A stretch of 64,000 nucleotides of DNA, taken from the NCBI GenBank assembly GCA_028023455.1, contig JAQFVV010006271.1, forward strand, positions 3,618,673 to 3,682,672, read 5' to 3'. Made by a program: the position numbers and the translations under genes. How positions within the stretch are numbered: position 1 is the stretch's first letter; each line of letters opens with the position of its first letter. Source of the stretch: Epiperipatus broadwayi. Taxonomy: Eukaryota > Onychophora > Udeonychophora > Euonychophora > Peripatidae. Below are positions 12,403 to 25,739 of the stretch, in pieces. The notes beneath the pieces are model-generated. The model had not been told where the DNA came from and ran no database searches. It saw nothing but the letters and a program-made list of their open reading frames with translations.

Positions 12403-12500
12403 TGTAACTGATGGAATTGATGACTGCTGTATTCTATTTAAATTGAATTAAGAAGGCCCCAAACGTTGGTGCCATTTTGTAACTGATTGAATTGATGAAT
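12403..12500 (-). repeat. Possible LTR end with a tRNA-Lys-like primer site
   Basis: TGTAACTGAT occurs at 12403 and again at 12478, as at the start of many LTRs. Just left of the second, the minus strand reads TGGCACCAACGTTTGGGG (12455-12474), close to the tRNA-Lys primer-site consensus TGGCGCCCAACGTGGGGC. This fits a minus-strand LTR ending at 12478 with its internal part lost. No coding remnant supports it. Confidence 0.3.
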
Positions 12501-14356
12501 GCAGGTGATGGTTAGGATGATCAATCTGATCTGATAAAAAAATCTAAAATCTAATTTAAATTAATCTGGTCTAGCTCAATCGAGTCTATTATTATGTAAT
12601 AAACCATCACAAAGCACAAATAATCTCTCTTAAAGTCTAATTTGTTTAAGTTATATATGGAAACGAAAGAATAATGAGATTATCTCCTCCAGACATTAAC
12701 AAATCCATCCCAATTACAACATAAACTGCACTGAGCAATGAACTCGCATATCATTGCCATAAACAATAATATTTGATTAGGTTAACTACTTGATTATTAA
12801 TCTAAGGAAAATCAAATCCAATTAATAACTAAAGCAGATTCCAATATATATTTTATTAACCTATTATTATTGTAGTAATTTAAATCTACTTCATTATTTA
12901 ATGATGCTGCATTTTATCTTAACGGATAAGCTTCTAAATACCTATAATTGTATTTTACAAAACATTTTTACATATAGACACTATTTAAATATCAAAATAA
13001 AATAATACTTGACTCAAATATATATCTAGTTTAATAAACGCTAAATAGAAAGTATAAGCATTCGTGCCAATAAGCGATACACAATTATTCTACTCCAATA
13101 TTTAATTAATAATTTTCTATTGAAATCAACTAGTTTTTATATCATTTTATAAACACTTTGAAAACCTATGCGCTCCTTTAAAAGTTTAAACAAATTAATC
13201 TGCGTCTAGTTTAATAAAAAACTATAAAGTAATGTACAAATAATTTATTCATATCTTCCAATAAAGTGATACTTAATTATTGCTTCGTTTATGTGTTAAA
13301 ATAGAATACTTCACTAGAATTTATTATTAACACTCTATTATTAGCTCATTTTCTATCTTTATAATGTCCAATCATATTATATAAAAGACATGTTAAGTTT
13401 CCATTGGATGTTTATTTACCTATGAGTATTAATATTATTTATTTGAATCTTTAAACAATTGAATAAAAAATTGGTTGGCGATAATTAAAATATATGATTG
13501 TAATTGATATTTATACAAATCAAAACAATATTCAATTAAACTATTCGATGAAGTTTGTACTCTTTATTTAGAGAAGTTAAAAAAAAAAAATCTAAGACTA
13601 GTTATTCTGAACCAACGATAAAGCACGATCTATTTAGATTTTTATGACGAATCAGACAAACATAGAAATGATTGACTTTGTAATATTAACTAAGATAAAT
13701 GATAATATATATATATATATATATAATATTCGAATGCAAATACAAATATAAAATTCATATGGGAATAAAATAAAATGCTAATATGCAAAACATACCATAA
13801 CTTATATTCTAGCTCACTTACCAAGCTGAGTTTGAACCTTGTCATTTAAATAGCTAAGTCATCTTATTCAATCCAAATAATAAAAAAAAAATTAAGAGAG
13901 ACTTGTCATTTGAATCACTCAATTTATTTGATTATATAAAAGAAAATTGGCAAGATTAATAACAAAATACATCTGAAATTAATTTATATTTCAGATTGAT
14001 TGAATAAATAAAAATGATAAAATTACTATGTGTATCTCTAAATGTGTTACAGAAACAATAATGACATAAACAAAATGAATGAATGAATGGAGAGACTTTT
14101 GGATATCTTACTAAAAAAATTATATATAACAGATATCAAAGATATGAAATAGGATGAGATCGAAGCCTATTTGTTGATCAAAATAATAACCGATAAATGA
14201 ATATGAAATAATATGATATATTTGAATCTCTTGTCTGTTCGATGTTTTAAATTAAATTTTATACATGCAACCATCAAATCATATACTAAAAAAACAACAA
14301 CAACATCGAATTGTGTTAATATATATATATATATATATATATATTATGAACTAATA

Positions 14357-14402
<46 letters not shown>

Positions 14403-15370
14403 AAAAGTTCAAATGATTAATAAGGAATCTCTCCAATCATTTTTTATTTAATAAATTCTATTACTCTTAAAGATAATTTAAATAAAATACAAATCATCCT
14501 TTTTAAATATATGTAAAAAAAATTAATATGCGCAAATTTTATATATTTAAAAAAATCATACCATACATAATAGTCTGTCCATTTTCACTATTTATTTGTC
14601 CATTGCAATTTACTTATCCTCAGATTCTATGAATGATGCAAAGAGAAGCTTATTTCTCAGACAAAAATAAGTCACACTTTATAATGCTTCACTAATGGTC
14701 CTTTTTCCTTTCCAAAGAGGAGAGTGCAATTTAATTAGCCTTTTTATGATGCGAATTAATCCAGTTGATCCTGATTGTTTCTTAGCTTGTGACACGATAT
14801 TTATCCAAATCCAATGGTGGTTATATGCCAAACTTTAAACCAGAAATATCTTTGTTTTTAAAACTAAAATAGCCGATTTTATATAAAGCATTTTTTCATA
14901 GGTTTCCTTTTTTTTTTTTTTTTTTTACATTTTTTTACACTTTGTTGCCTTTCCCTCGGAAATCCTTCGCAACTGCCCTAACGGGCAGATAATTGAAGTT
15001 TATTTTTTCATGTTTTATGCTTTAACAGTTAAAAAAAAAATTGAAGAACTTTTATTTATAAGAACATAGAAAATATGTCCTTTGTCGTGGCAATCACAAA
15101 AAGATGCTAGTTTTTACTCTTCTAGTCTTTTGTGGCTTTTTTTTATAGGTTCTCTTTCTGACATTGTGGTATCATAACAACCACTGAATTCTACTTAAAT
15201 AAACCTCAATGCCAAACAATTTCTTTACAGTAGTTTTCGTGTGGTTTGTAATGTAAGTTTGGAGAAAAAGATACATGTAAATTAAATCCAAATTCGATTA
15301 GATTTTTCCAATTATTTGTACACCAAAATACAAAATTGATATCACAACCTTTATTCCCTTTATAAATACA
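12500..15370. other. AT-rich DNA with short TA runs, no gene seen
   Basis: Short TA arrays lie at about 13707-13727, 14321-14345 and 14360-14398. I see no coding or structural RNA signal. Confidence 0.6.
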
Positions 15371-15374
15371 AATA

Positions 15375-15376
<2 letters not shown>

Positions 15377-15420
<44 letters not shown>

Positions 15421-15423
15421 ATA

Positions 15424-15462
<39 letters not shown>

Positions 15463-15857
15463 ATAATAATAATTTTTTTAAAATTAATTTATAACAAATA
15501 TACATAATATAAAAACATTGAATTATATGTAATAATCTTACTATGGTGACTGCATTGACAGAAAATTAAAATATGTAAAATAATATCGATCCTATTTAAG
15601 TAAACTTATATTGTACTGAATTGTTTTGAAAATTTATTTATTTACCTATATGTTTTTCCTGAGTTTGATTATAGCGAATTTATTATTTTAAAGCTAGAAT
15701 CAACAGTAAACAATTCTATTTAAAAGCTTTAGGTTGCCATGGTGATCAATTTAAATCTATATTTCCAAGATCTTCCATTATCTATCTATCAAGCACAAGA
15801 AAAATCAAACAAGATCAACAAACTTCTTTATTTTTTTAAATACCTTGATCATTAATC

Positions 15858-15920
<63 letters not shown>
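15377..15920. repeat. Cluster of (TA)n tracts
   Basis: TA runs at about 15377-15416, 15428-15460 and 15862-15919, with AT-rich DNA between them. Confidence 0.9.
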
Positions 15921-15922
<2 letters not shown>

Positions 15923-16262
15923 ATTACAATCATAAAGTTAAACTAGTCAATATATAATTAAGATTACCCCAAAACCAAAATTGAACCCGTTTATCTGTTA
16001 CACACACACACACGCATGCACGATTATTTACCTTGATGGAAATTTATATACTTTATAGTTAAATTAATATTATTTAATGAGGATAATGCTTAACTAACAA
16101 GAGGGGCAAAATAATCAGATGCATATGTATACCTGCACTCCCTAGTTATTTAATACTACACAACTGAGATTGAACCCCTGTTTGAAGGTTCCTAACATCA
16201 GTCGACAGTGAAGCGAAATATGTGCAACAGATTTGACTGCTTCAATATATATATATATATCA

Positions 16263-16933
16263 AAAATCAAAACTACCCCAAATCCAAAATTAAACCAGAC
16301 CAGCATAAAAATAATATTAAAACACAACCTAATGTTTCACTGCTACAGGCAGACTTCTCAAGTGTAAAGAACTACTAAAACTACTCAATATATATAATAT
16401 TAAACATTACCCACAAATCCATTCACTTCCCATCCACCCTTAATATTAAAAGAACTCTTAAATAAATTAATTGCTTCAGAATAATAAATTTTCAATAATA
16501 AAGATTCTTTAATTCTTATTTTAATTTAATTTCTTTCAAACAAGACAACCTTAGCTTCATCAAAATCAATAGTGTGGCCTGTATCTTTTTCATGGACATA
16601 CAAAGCAGAACTAAGATATCTATTTTTAACTCTACTTTTATGAACCTTTATTATTTCATTTAAACTAAAACTACTCTGACCTATGTAAACCTTCTTACAA
16701 AATAAACTAGTAATAAAATATACTACACCAGGAATAGTCTTTCTATCCAAAATTTCTTTTGTATTATTTAATAAATTATTCAATGTAACACCCCTTTTCC
16801 AAGCAATTTTCTTATTTCCATACAATTTACCATTTCTAGCATACAATTTTATAAGAAGACAATTTATATGGCAAAGAAATAGAATCATATTTTTTCTTTT
16901 ATCTTTACATCCTTACAAATATTACTATTAAAT
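16263..16933 (-). mobile_element. PLE-A copy 3, 3' portion only, left arm of a second inverted pair
   Basis: This has the same 3' tail and GIY-YIG domain as the copies at 3.7-7.3 kb, on the minus strand. It is cut off upstream near 16933, where the sequence turns into a plus-strand copy. The hammerhead-like fold is at 16322-16365, with one pairing base changed (ACA instead of ACC). Confidence 0.85.
16410..16905 (-). pseudogene. PLE-A GIY-YIG fragment (copy 3)
   Basis: The minus-strand translation keeps RKTIPGVVYF, KKVYIGQSSFSLN, HEKDTGHTIDFDEAKVV and, past a stop near 16525, RIKESLLLKIYYSEAINL. The nuclease is interrupted by that stop and lacks its RT partner, so this is a dead fragment. Sequence is close to copies 1 and 2. 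Confidence 0.8.
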
Positions 16934-17640
16934 GTAAAGAAAAATATGATTTTATTTCTTTGCCATATAAATTGTCTTCTTATAAAATTGTATGTAGAAA
17001 TGGTACATTAAAATAATTAAAAAAGCAAGTCATATATAATGTGACATTACATTTAATGAGCTTGTAGTTACAAAAATGCACACAGAGAGCATACCAATAG
17101 CTCAAACATATAATGTTACATTACTTTTAATGAGCTTGTAGTTACAAAAATGCACAGAGAGAGCGTACGCTCTCTATGTGCATTTGTGAAATGGTAAATT
17201 GTTTGGAAATAAGAAAATTGCTTGGAAAAGGGGTGTTACATTGAATAATTTATTAAATAATACAAAAGAAATTTTGGATAGAAAGACTATCCCTGGTGTA
17301 GTATATTTTATTCCTTGTTTATTTGTAAGAAGGTTTACATAGGTCAGAGTAGTTTGAGTTTAAATGAAAGAATAAAGGTTCATAAAAGTAGAGTTAAAAT
17401 AGATATCTTAGTTCTGCTTTGTATGTCCATGAAAAAGATACAGGCCACACTATTGATTTTGATGAATCTAAGGTTGTCTTCTTTGAGAGAAATGAAATCA
17501 AAAAAAGAATTAAAGAATCTTTATTATTAAAATTTTATTATTCTGAAGCAATTAATTTATTTAAAAGTTCTTTTAATATTAAGGGTGGATGGGAAGTAAA
17601 TGGATTTGTGGGTAATGTTTAATATTACATATATTAATAT
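16934..17640 (+). pseudogene. PLE-A copy 4, right arm, with insertion and frameshifts
   Basis: A plus-strand mirror of copy 3. The nuclease region is interrupted at 17003/17188 by a 184-bp insertion. Past that it reads KIAWKRGVTL, then RKTIPGVVYF, then loses frame around 17320 and again near 17400 before continuing to SSFNIKGGWEV at about 17600. The 3' tail beyond about 17640 is replaced by PLE-B sequence. Confidence 0.8.
17004..17187. mobile_element. 184-bp insertion with 7-bp target duplication and terminal hairpin
   Basis: GAAATGG flanks the block on both sides (16997-17003 and 17188-17194), and removing it restores the PLE-A sequence. Inside, a ~54-bp segment is directly repeated (about 17037-17090 and 17111-17164). 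The right end is a near-perfect palindrome centred on GAGAGCGTACGCTCTC, with outer arms ACAAAAATGCACA and TGTGCATTTGT. It encodes no protein and looks like a very small foldback or MITE-like element. Confidence 0.65.
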
Positions 17641-18110
17641 CAACAAATAAAAAAATCCTTCTCCTTTTTCTTTTCAAAAACTTTATTTTTTTATCTCAAT
17701 ACTGAACATATATATATACATTTATATAATACAAAACTCCAATGTTTCAACTGTTTTTATCTCATACAGTCATTTTCAACGATCTGCAACAACAATATTA
17801 AATACATATCAATAAATAAACTTCAATTACATAAAAACTTCCTCTTACAATAACATAAACAGTAACAAACATATTAAACATATATAAATATATTTTACTT
17901 ACATCTCTATCCCACTGCTATATTTTATTACTCTTTATTTTACATTATTTAGTTACAAATCTGTCTTATAATCATCCAAGATACTTTCTATACAAATTTA
18001 AATATCAATTCTAATTTCCAAAAACCTCCCCCTTTTTTATTTTTTATCCAAAACCCATCTTAAAACCACATTGCTAAATTATATCTTTAAATGAATATAA
18101 AACAAATATA

Positions 18111-18151
<41 letters not shown>

Positions 18152-18250
18152 TACAAAAAACTTCTAACAATTTACCTAAACCCATTAAGCATTTATTTTA
18201 ATTACACATTAATTTAGATTCATTATCTACTCCATTAATTCTATTTAGAG
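17641..18250 (-). mobile_element. PLE-B 3' tail, left arm of an inverted pair
   Basis: About 600 bp of PLE-B 3' untranslated sequence, including a (CT)n tract at 18117-18147, reappears in reverse complement at 18565-19240. Near its outer end (about 17737-17785, minus strand) lies a motif like the hammerhead-like folds of PLE-A and PLE-C: TTGAAAATG, hairpin ACTGT/ACAGT, then GAAAC. Confidence 0.75.
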
Positions 18251-18564
18251 TAGGATTATATTTTTTTATATAAAAAAATTCTTTTACCATCCTTTCCCTG
18301 TAATTTTTAACCTTTTCCATCATTTTAATAATAAATTATTTGTGACCTAAACCTTTACAATGAATGTAAATATTTAAATTTTTGTCATCTAAATGTTGTC
18401 TAAGTCTAGTTTTTAATCTATTCTTAGTTGTACCAATATATGAAATCTCCCCCCTCCCTCTTACAATTTAAACATTCAATTAAATAAATTCCATTCATTT
18501 TGTCAGTTTCTATATTTTATGTATCATTAATTAAATTTCCTAAATTCAATTTATTTTTATAAAT

Positions 18565-18565
<1 letters not shown>
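18190..18565 (-). pseudogene. PLE-B remnant: GIY-YIG endonuclease
   Basis: The minus strand encodes a clear GIY-YIG core: MNGIYLIECLNC, then GGEISYIGTTKNRLKTRLRQH, then CKGLGHK, with stops in between, then ERMVKEFFYIKKYNPTLNRING. The nuclease GIY, YIG and following Arg-rich helix are all visible. It is more diverged from PLE-A and PLE-C than they are from each other, so it counts as a separate family. No RT region is present. Confidence 0.75.
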
Positions 18566-19240
<675 letters not shown>

Positions 19241-19299
19241 ACATATATATTTTAAAAGAAAAGGTGGATGTGCCTTTTCTGTGTTATTATATATGATTA

Positions 19300-19790
<491 letters not shown>

Positions 19791-20279
19791 TTTTTATAAG
19801 TGTGTTTTTTATATGAAAATTTTTTTATATGAGGTTTTTTATGTAAAGATTGGTTATATGGATGTTTAATATCTGTGTTTAATTGGTTTATAGATAAATA
19901 ATTAGTTATAAATTATTGTACTTTGCACTAACTATAATTTTTGATTAAAATGTATAAGTATTTTAGTTTTTAATGAATATTAATGTGAGCACAGCTATTT
20001 TTTGTATCTGAGCATAGTTTAATTTTTCTATGTATGCCCATATGTATATTTTAATTTTTAATTTTGGATTTTTTATTTTTATATTTATTTTAATTTAAAT
20101 AGAATTTAAGCTTGATTAGGAGGGAATGCAGTTTTTTTTTGTTTGAATTTTGTCATTGATTGGGTAGATATTCTGTGTTAGATTTTGTGACCAATCAGGG
20201 GGGGTTTGTTAAATTTTTAATCTTTTACCAAATCTGTAATTTTTGATTATCGCCATTTTACTGTGTATTTTTTTTCTTT

Positions 20280-20312
20280 CTGATGAAAACCAGTCCTCTG
20301 GTTGAAATATAA
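20280..20312 (+). ncRNA. Hammerhead core-like motif at the PLE-E 3' end
   Basis: CTGATGA (20280-20286), a perfect 6-bp stem AACCAG-TCCT-CTGGTT, and GAAA (20304-20307) reproduce the hammerhead core and stem II. I find no convincing stem I: the 5' side is a T/C run with no matching purine run. It lies about 490 bp after the PLE-E coding remnant, probably near the element's 3' end. Confidence 0.5.
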
Positions 20313-20343
20313 TATTATTTATTGAATTTATAAGTCTTTTTTT

Positions 20344-20344
<1 letters not shown>

Positions 20345-20374
<30 letters not shown>

Positions 20375-20378
20375 CTCA

Positions 20379-20411
<33 letters not shown>
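20345..20411. repeat. Paired (TA)n tracts with short inverted flanks
   Basis: TA runs at about 20347-20373 and 20382-20411, with ACTCA before the second and TGAGT after it. Confidence 0.85.
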
Positions 20412-20414
<3 letters not shown>

Positions 20415-22120
20415 TTCACTTTTGAGAGCATGAAGACCAATGCACCCACATATTTAAACCTACATTAGTTAACGTTGTCTGTATAAGAAGGAATGATATC
20501 AAAAGTAAGTTGAAAGAGGGATTAGCATATCTCCAACAATGCTTATTCGATATACAAAAAGGAACCTTTTTTCCCTCTTTCTAAATAGTGGTTCATATAA
20601 CTCATTTGTATATATTTGCATAAAATTTACATTATATTTTACATGACAACCTAATATAAAAATTAAGATACTGAAATCTGATCAGCATAAGTTAATAAAA
20701 CATTAATTCTTATTTTTTTTTATACAGCATTTCAGAGGTAATATCAGTTACAATTGTATAAAAAAGTTATGCTGATGTAAATAGAATTACAATACACCAT
20801 GATACACATCTACAATATAAGATATTATTGAAAGTCAGCAAGTCACTTAAAACCCGATTCATTAATTAGTTTTCTGCAATCATGTTCAAAATACAACATA
20901 ATTTCTAATTGCTCTTAATTCAAAATAAATTATGCAATTTATAATAGTAAAGAATTTTGGACAACTACACCTCATCCTACTCAGAAATATTACAATTAGA
21001 TGTAAGAGAGCCTTGACAAAAAAGAAGAGATGACAATGCAAGATTTGAGAAAAACCATACATACCTTCCCATATAATTGATAAATGTCATAATATCTCTT
21101 TAAACTACATTATAAATTCGACAATAAACCAACGTCTTTAGCAGATTAATAATAAAAAATCGTTTCTTTCATTACTCAGAGTTTTGATATGTTGACTAAC
21201 AGTTCTCCCCTCAATAATGTAAAAAAAAAATCATTTTAAAATTTGGATCTTGATTTGCAGAAATTGGCTAGAATAATTAAGTGATAGAAGTCATTGCATA
21301 TATAGAAATCTAGTTAAGAGATAATCCACACAGACAAGTTCATGAAAATACTTGCCCAAGTGACATATGAAATTAAAATAATTTCAATTGGATAAGGGAT
21401 CTAATGATCACCAGCATTATCTCCAAAATAACAGTATTACAAGCATAAAAGAGAATAAAGGTAGTAAATTAGTTATCTTAAATGAACAAGAGTATTTAAA
21501 TAAAATGAACGCACAAATTAACAAATGAAAATTTAAGCTAATATCATCATACAACTTTAAGAAAAAAATATATCAGAAAATCTTAACAAACACTGCAATA
21601 GCACATTTACCAAAAGACAATATTTAAAATGTTATTCTTTAGCAGTCATACCTCCCCCTGTGAATGTTTATGATTGCAATACCACACAAGACTGTCTGCC
21701 CTCTCAGCTAATGAGAGACTTGGGGGGGATCTACTATGACAGTTTTCGAAAGTGACAAATCAGTAGCTCATTGACCAATTAGGATATGGATCTTTTACCA
21801 TCAAATCCTCATTTGATTACGTCAACAAAATCAAAAAATATTACTATTAACAACCAATACAGGATCAATAAACAGAAAACATTGAACATTATCAAACAAG
21901 CATTAATAATGTATGATTATCCACAGTAAAAAATTAGCTTTAATACTGCTTGTCTAAATTGGATTTACCAAGAAATATGACTGTTCTTTTTAATGGACTA
22001 CACTACACTATTGAATACAACTGGTCAATAGGACTACTAACAAACAAAATAATATCCAGCATTGTTCTGAATAGGATTGAGATCGAAGTCTTCCATAAAT
22101 ATTCTGAACATACACTGGGA

Positions 22121-22151
<31 letters not shown>

Positions 22152-22340
22152 ACCGGGTTCGATCCGCAGAAGATCTTACTTACACTGCAAATGTTTTGGC
22201 TGGTTACAAACTTCTTTATAATACATTTACCATCTGATTTAATTATAAATATTACATGAACGAACCGGGACATTCGAGCAAAGTGGAAAATACTATTGAT
22301 ATCTTTAACTATCAACAATACCCACGGTCAGATCATGGCC
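20412..22340. other. AT-rich DNA, no gene seen
   Basis: No long frame or known motif. A T-loop-like GGTTCGATCC at 22156 has no tRNA around it. Confidence 0.55.
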
Positions 22341-22349
22341 CACCTTAGC

Positions 22350-22465
22350 TGCTAGATTCAAACCCCTACTATCCAAACACTTTATGTGTTTTGGAGTAAA
22401 CTCCGGGTGCCAGCTATTCTAAGACTAACATATTTGGATAGTAGGTTCAATTTCCAGCACTCAAA
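22350..22465. repeat. Small inverted repeat, ~20-bp arms
   Basis: The phrase CTACTATCCAAACA in a longer arm at about 22350-22380 is matched in reverse complement at about 22430-22462, with a ~50-bp spacer holding GGAGTAAACTCC. It may be a minute foldback element; there is no second copy in the window. Confidence 0.35.
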
Positions 22466-22469
22466 ACAC

Positions 22470-23260
22470 TCCCTTAACTAGTTCAGTCTAATTTTTTTTT
22501 GATTCAATAACAAATTATTTACATCATTAGTGGTGAGAGGAATTGATAAAAGAATTGATGAAAAGATTGGTAAAAGGAATTGGTAAAATGAATTGACTGA
22601 CAAATAAAGTTTTAGTTGAAAGACAATTTATTTTAACTAACATTAATCATACTAAATTTAAATATCTAACATAATATTGGTATTTTTATCATGCACATAT
22701 TTAACTCATATACTCATATATATAAATAATAAATCATTAAATAGTATATGAAACTTAAACACATATATTTAAAACACATAAATTAATAGTTCATGTTTAT
22801 GTGCTATAGAGTTTATATAATTTGGCTCATGGAGGAATCGCACAAATGCGATGGCTACTGTATAAATGAAAATAAGAAAATATTTTACCTAGTATTTTGA
22901 ACGTAGATTTAGAAATTTATTCTCTTCTTGGTTGCTGCTTCCATTACCAATATTTCCAGCCGCTTGGATGTTTCCTTGAGGAGTTTCATTATTATTCATT
23001 TTTAGTATTATTGGAGACAATTAGATATTGAGTGGCTTCATGTTGTTATGCAGGCATCACTTAAGATCGGGTATATTGGCTGTTTGCATCGGCCTTCAGG
23101 CTGGAGAAAGACATATGTTTTCCAAGGGTTTTAACAGTACATTCTTGTTTGATTTGCACAATATTAATTATACTCTTAACTCTCTGAACTGAATTCAACT
23201 GGTCTCTTATTCACTTAACTAGACTAGACCCTCTGATAAAACTTAGCTATTTATACATAA
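22470..23260. other. AT-rich DNA, no gene seen
   Basis: Short purine-rich near-repeats at 22540-22600 and otherwise nothing recognisable. Confidence 0.5.
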
Positions 23261-23267
23261 TTTTTGT

Positions 23268-23374
23268 CCCTGCATAAATTTTATATCTTGTATTGGTCAG
23301 AGGGTATTCATTTATTATTTAACACTTGCAAAGTGTTTGCACAATTGGCTTGAAAGGCCGATATGAATGTAAAG
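23268..23374 (+). repeat. Half-copy of the 31-kb foldback element
   Basis: This ~105-bp stretch matches the right arm of the hairpin element at 31158-31384, including CCTGCATAAAT, ATATCTTGTATTGGT and the GCAAAGTGT...GCACAATT block. Only one arm is present. Confidence 0.7.
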
Positions 23375-23964
23375 TATGTTTTTGTTTTTATGTCTGCCGG
23401 CAATATGTGTTGTCAAAATTCCTTTAGTAACTAATTCTTTTTAATCTTGTTGTTGGGTATTTTAATTAGCAGCCATTACAAACGTGTTTTTTTATATATT
23501 TTAATTAGTAGCCACTGCTGTGTTTTTAAATATATTTCATTTTAATATTTATTTTCATGTGTTTTTCAATATGATTTTCATTTAGTTCATTTCAGCATTT
23601 GATACACATATACTTATAACATTCACATGCACATATATAATTTTATTCTAAAATCAGAACTAGTTTTAAGATAATTTTTTTCTCTAACTTAAATAAAAAT
23701 AGATTGATATTTTAAACTTGAAAATCAACTTTCAACTGATACTAATAAACTCTTTACTTCTTTTTTATAAAACTTTTAGTTTAACTTTTCTAACCAAGAC
23801 CTCCCTCCCCTCTTTTAATTAATTAATTATAACTTTTATTTCAAAAACTACTTAGACTTTTAATTTTATGTTTACAAAAACAAACTGTATTTTGTTTAAT
23901 AAAGAAATTGTAGATTTTTATAACTTATTTTTTTAGATAAATTATTATGTGCCAATTCCAGGTT

Positions 23965-23967
23965 GGT

Positions 23968-24014
<47 letters not shown>

Positions 24015-24016
24015 TT

Positions 24017-24054
<38 letters not shown>

Positions 24055-24159
24055 AAGCAATCACTCTGTAATCAGAATTAGCTTCATCTTTCCTACCTAA
24101 AATAAACTAACATGTACAAGTGTTCAAACCCAGCAATATTTAAATTACTAACAGTGCCA

Positions 24160-24208
<49 letters not shown>

Positions 24209-24218
24209 CTATTATGAC

Positions 24219-24265
<47 letters not shown>
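23965..24265. repeat. Four (TA)n tracts, some with mirrored flanks
   Basis: TA runs at 23971-24012, 24019-24053, 24162-24201 and 24224-24262. The second is framed by GCTTCAATAT and ATATTGAAGC; the last is framed by direct copies of AAACTATTATGACAA. Confidence 0.9.
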
Positions 24266-24711
24266 AAACTATTATGACAAATATTTTATATTTTTGATTT
24301 TGATATTTTCATACTTTTGAACATTTTAAACTTGTGTTTTTTTACATTTTAAAAGAGAATTTGTTAATCGTGGAAAGTTTGTCATTTTTGTAAAAATTAA
24401 TTGCATTTAATGTCACATTTGTAAAAATGTAAAAGAAAGAAGATATACCCAAGATGTAGGTCCAAATCAACACTTTGTGAAATTTTCTTCACTAATTAAA
24501 TATTTTAAATGCTTGATTTTAATTAATCAAAATATCACCTTATCATTATTTTATTTTTATAATTTAAAGACTTTAAGTAAATGGTTTTGCTAATGAAAGT
24601 GATTTGAGCCTTATCTTCTTATATCTTACTTTTTATTAAAATTGACTGTAATTTGCTCAGGAATTTAATAATTGTCTCGTCTGCCTCTGGGCAAATGAGC
24701 CAAAGCATTCC

Positions 24712-25027
24712 TGTAACAATTTGGTTGGTATAAATAGTATAGATTGGAGCTAAGATACAGTCAGTTTTAGCCTGAGTCTTACAGTCTGACAGTATTTTTG
24801 GTGCTTAGTTTTAAAATGACAGTTGAGTAGGGCCCGAATCATTTTTCCCTGTGCCTCTCAATGCTGCCTCTAGTATAATGCTGTGAAACTCCTGCCATGG
24901 AAGAAGGCTGTCACCAATTAAGAAGCAGTAGTGACCAAGATTGCTGACCACCAAACTAATTCCTGTAAACTAAAGTTCAAAGAATGAAACACCTATCTAT
25001 TGTAACCTTGCTGAGGTAACAGTTACA
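24712..25027 (+). repeat. Candidate solo LTR
   Basis: A 316-bp block starts TGTAACA and ends AACAGTTACA, is richer in GC than its surroundings, and has a TATA box TATAAATA (24729-24736) with an initiator-like TCAGTTTT ~35 bp downstream. Those are LTR promoter features. I see no target-site duplication and no second copy, so this is tentative. Confidence 0.35.
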
Positions 25028-25739
25028 TGCTTGCCTATATATGTACTAATAATTAATGTGTTTTGTTATATATTTGTACTCAATCTCTGCTTGAAAATCT
25101 CTCTATGATCCTGTATGTTATATATATATGAAATGCTTACATCTACTTAAGTTAAAATCTTATATTTTATTTAGTGTGGAAAATTTTCTTATCATAATTA
25201 TTTGCTTTTTATTTTTATATGTTATTTATATGGCAAATCAACACAACTCTGAGAGCCTCTATTTTAGTTTAGTCTTTTAAATCCCCCCCCCCTGTGCTTC
25301 TGGGATATTTTAATTACATTAAATTATTTGTTTTAAAGCCATGGCTCACTGGGTTGACAAATAGTTAAATAATATTTCTGTTTACAGGCAGATTATTTTT
25401 TATACAGCCTTGAGTGTATTTTTATTGATTATAAATTTAATGTGATCCAAGAATGCTATTGCTTAAGTTCCAGATATGATATTTTTGAATAATAATGACC
25501 AATTATTTTTATTCTGTAATAATCATTTATATGTTGCATTTTTAGCATTATAGTATTCAATAATGCTTATTCATTCCAAATGCATGTGGGACCTGTTTAG
25601 TGAATGGAAACTTAATCATATGTCACAAGACATACATTTAGTTTTAGATGGCAGCTATATAATTTGGTTTAGTATACAAGTCATGCTGTTACACCCGATT
25701 CAAATTTTATATTTAGGCCATTAATTATTTTGACATCAT

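Noticed and set aside
22150-22170. T-loop/B-box-like GGTTCGATCC, with similar words near 13830 and 26868
   Set aside because: No acceptor, D or anticodon arm can be folded around them, and the three contexts do not align well enough to call a tRNA-derived SINE.
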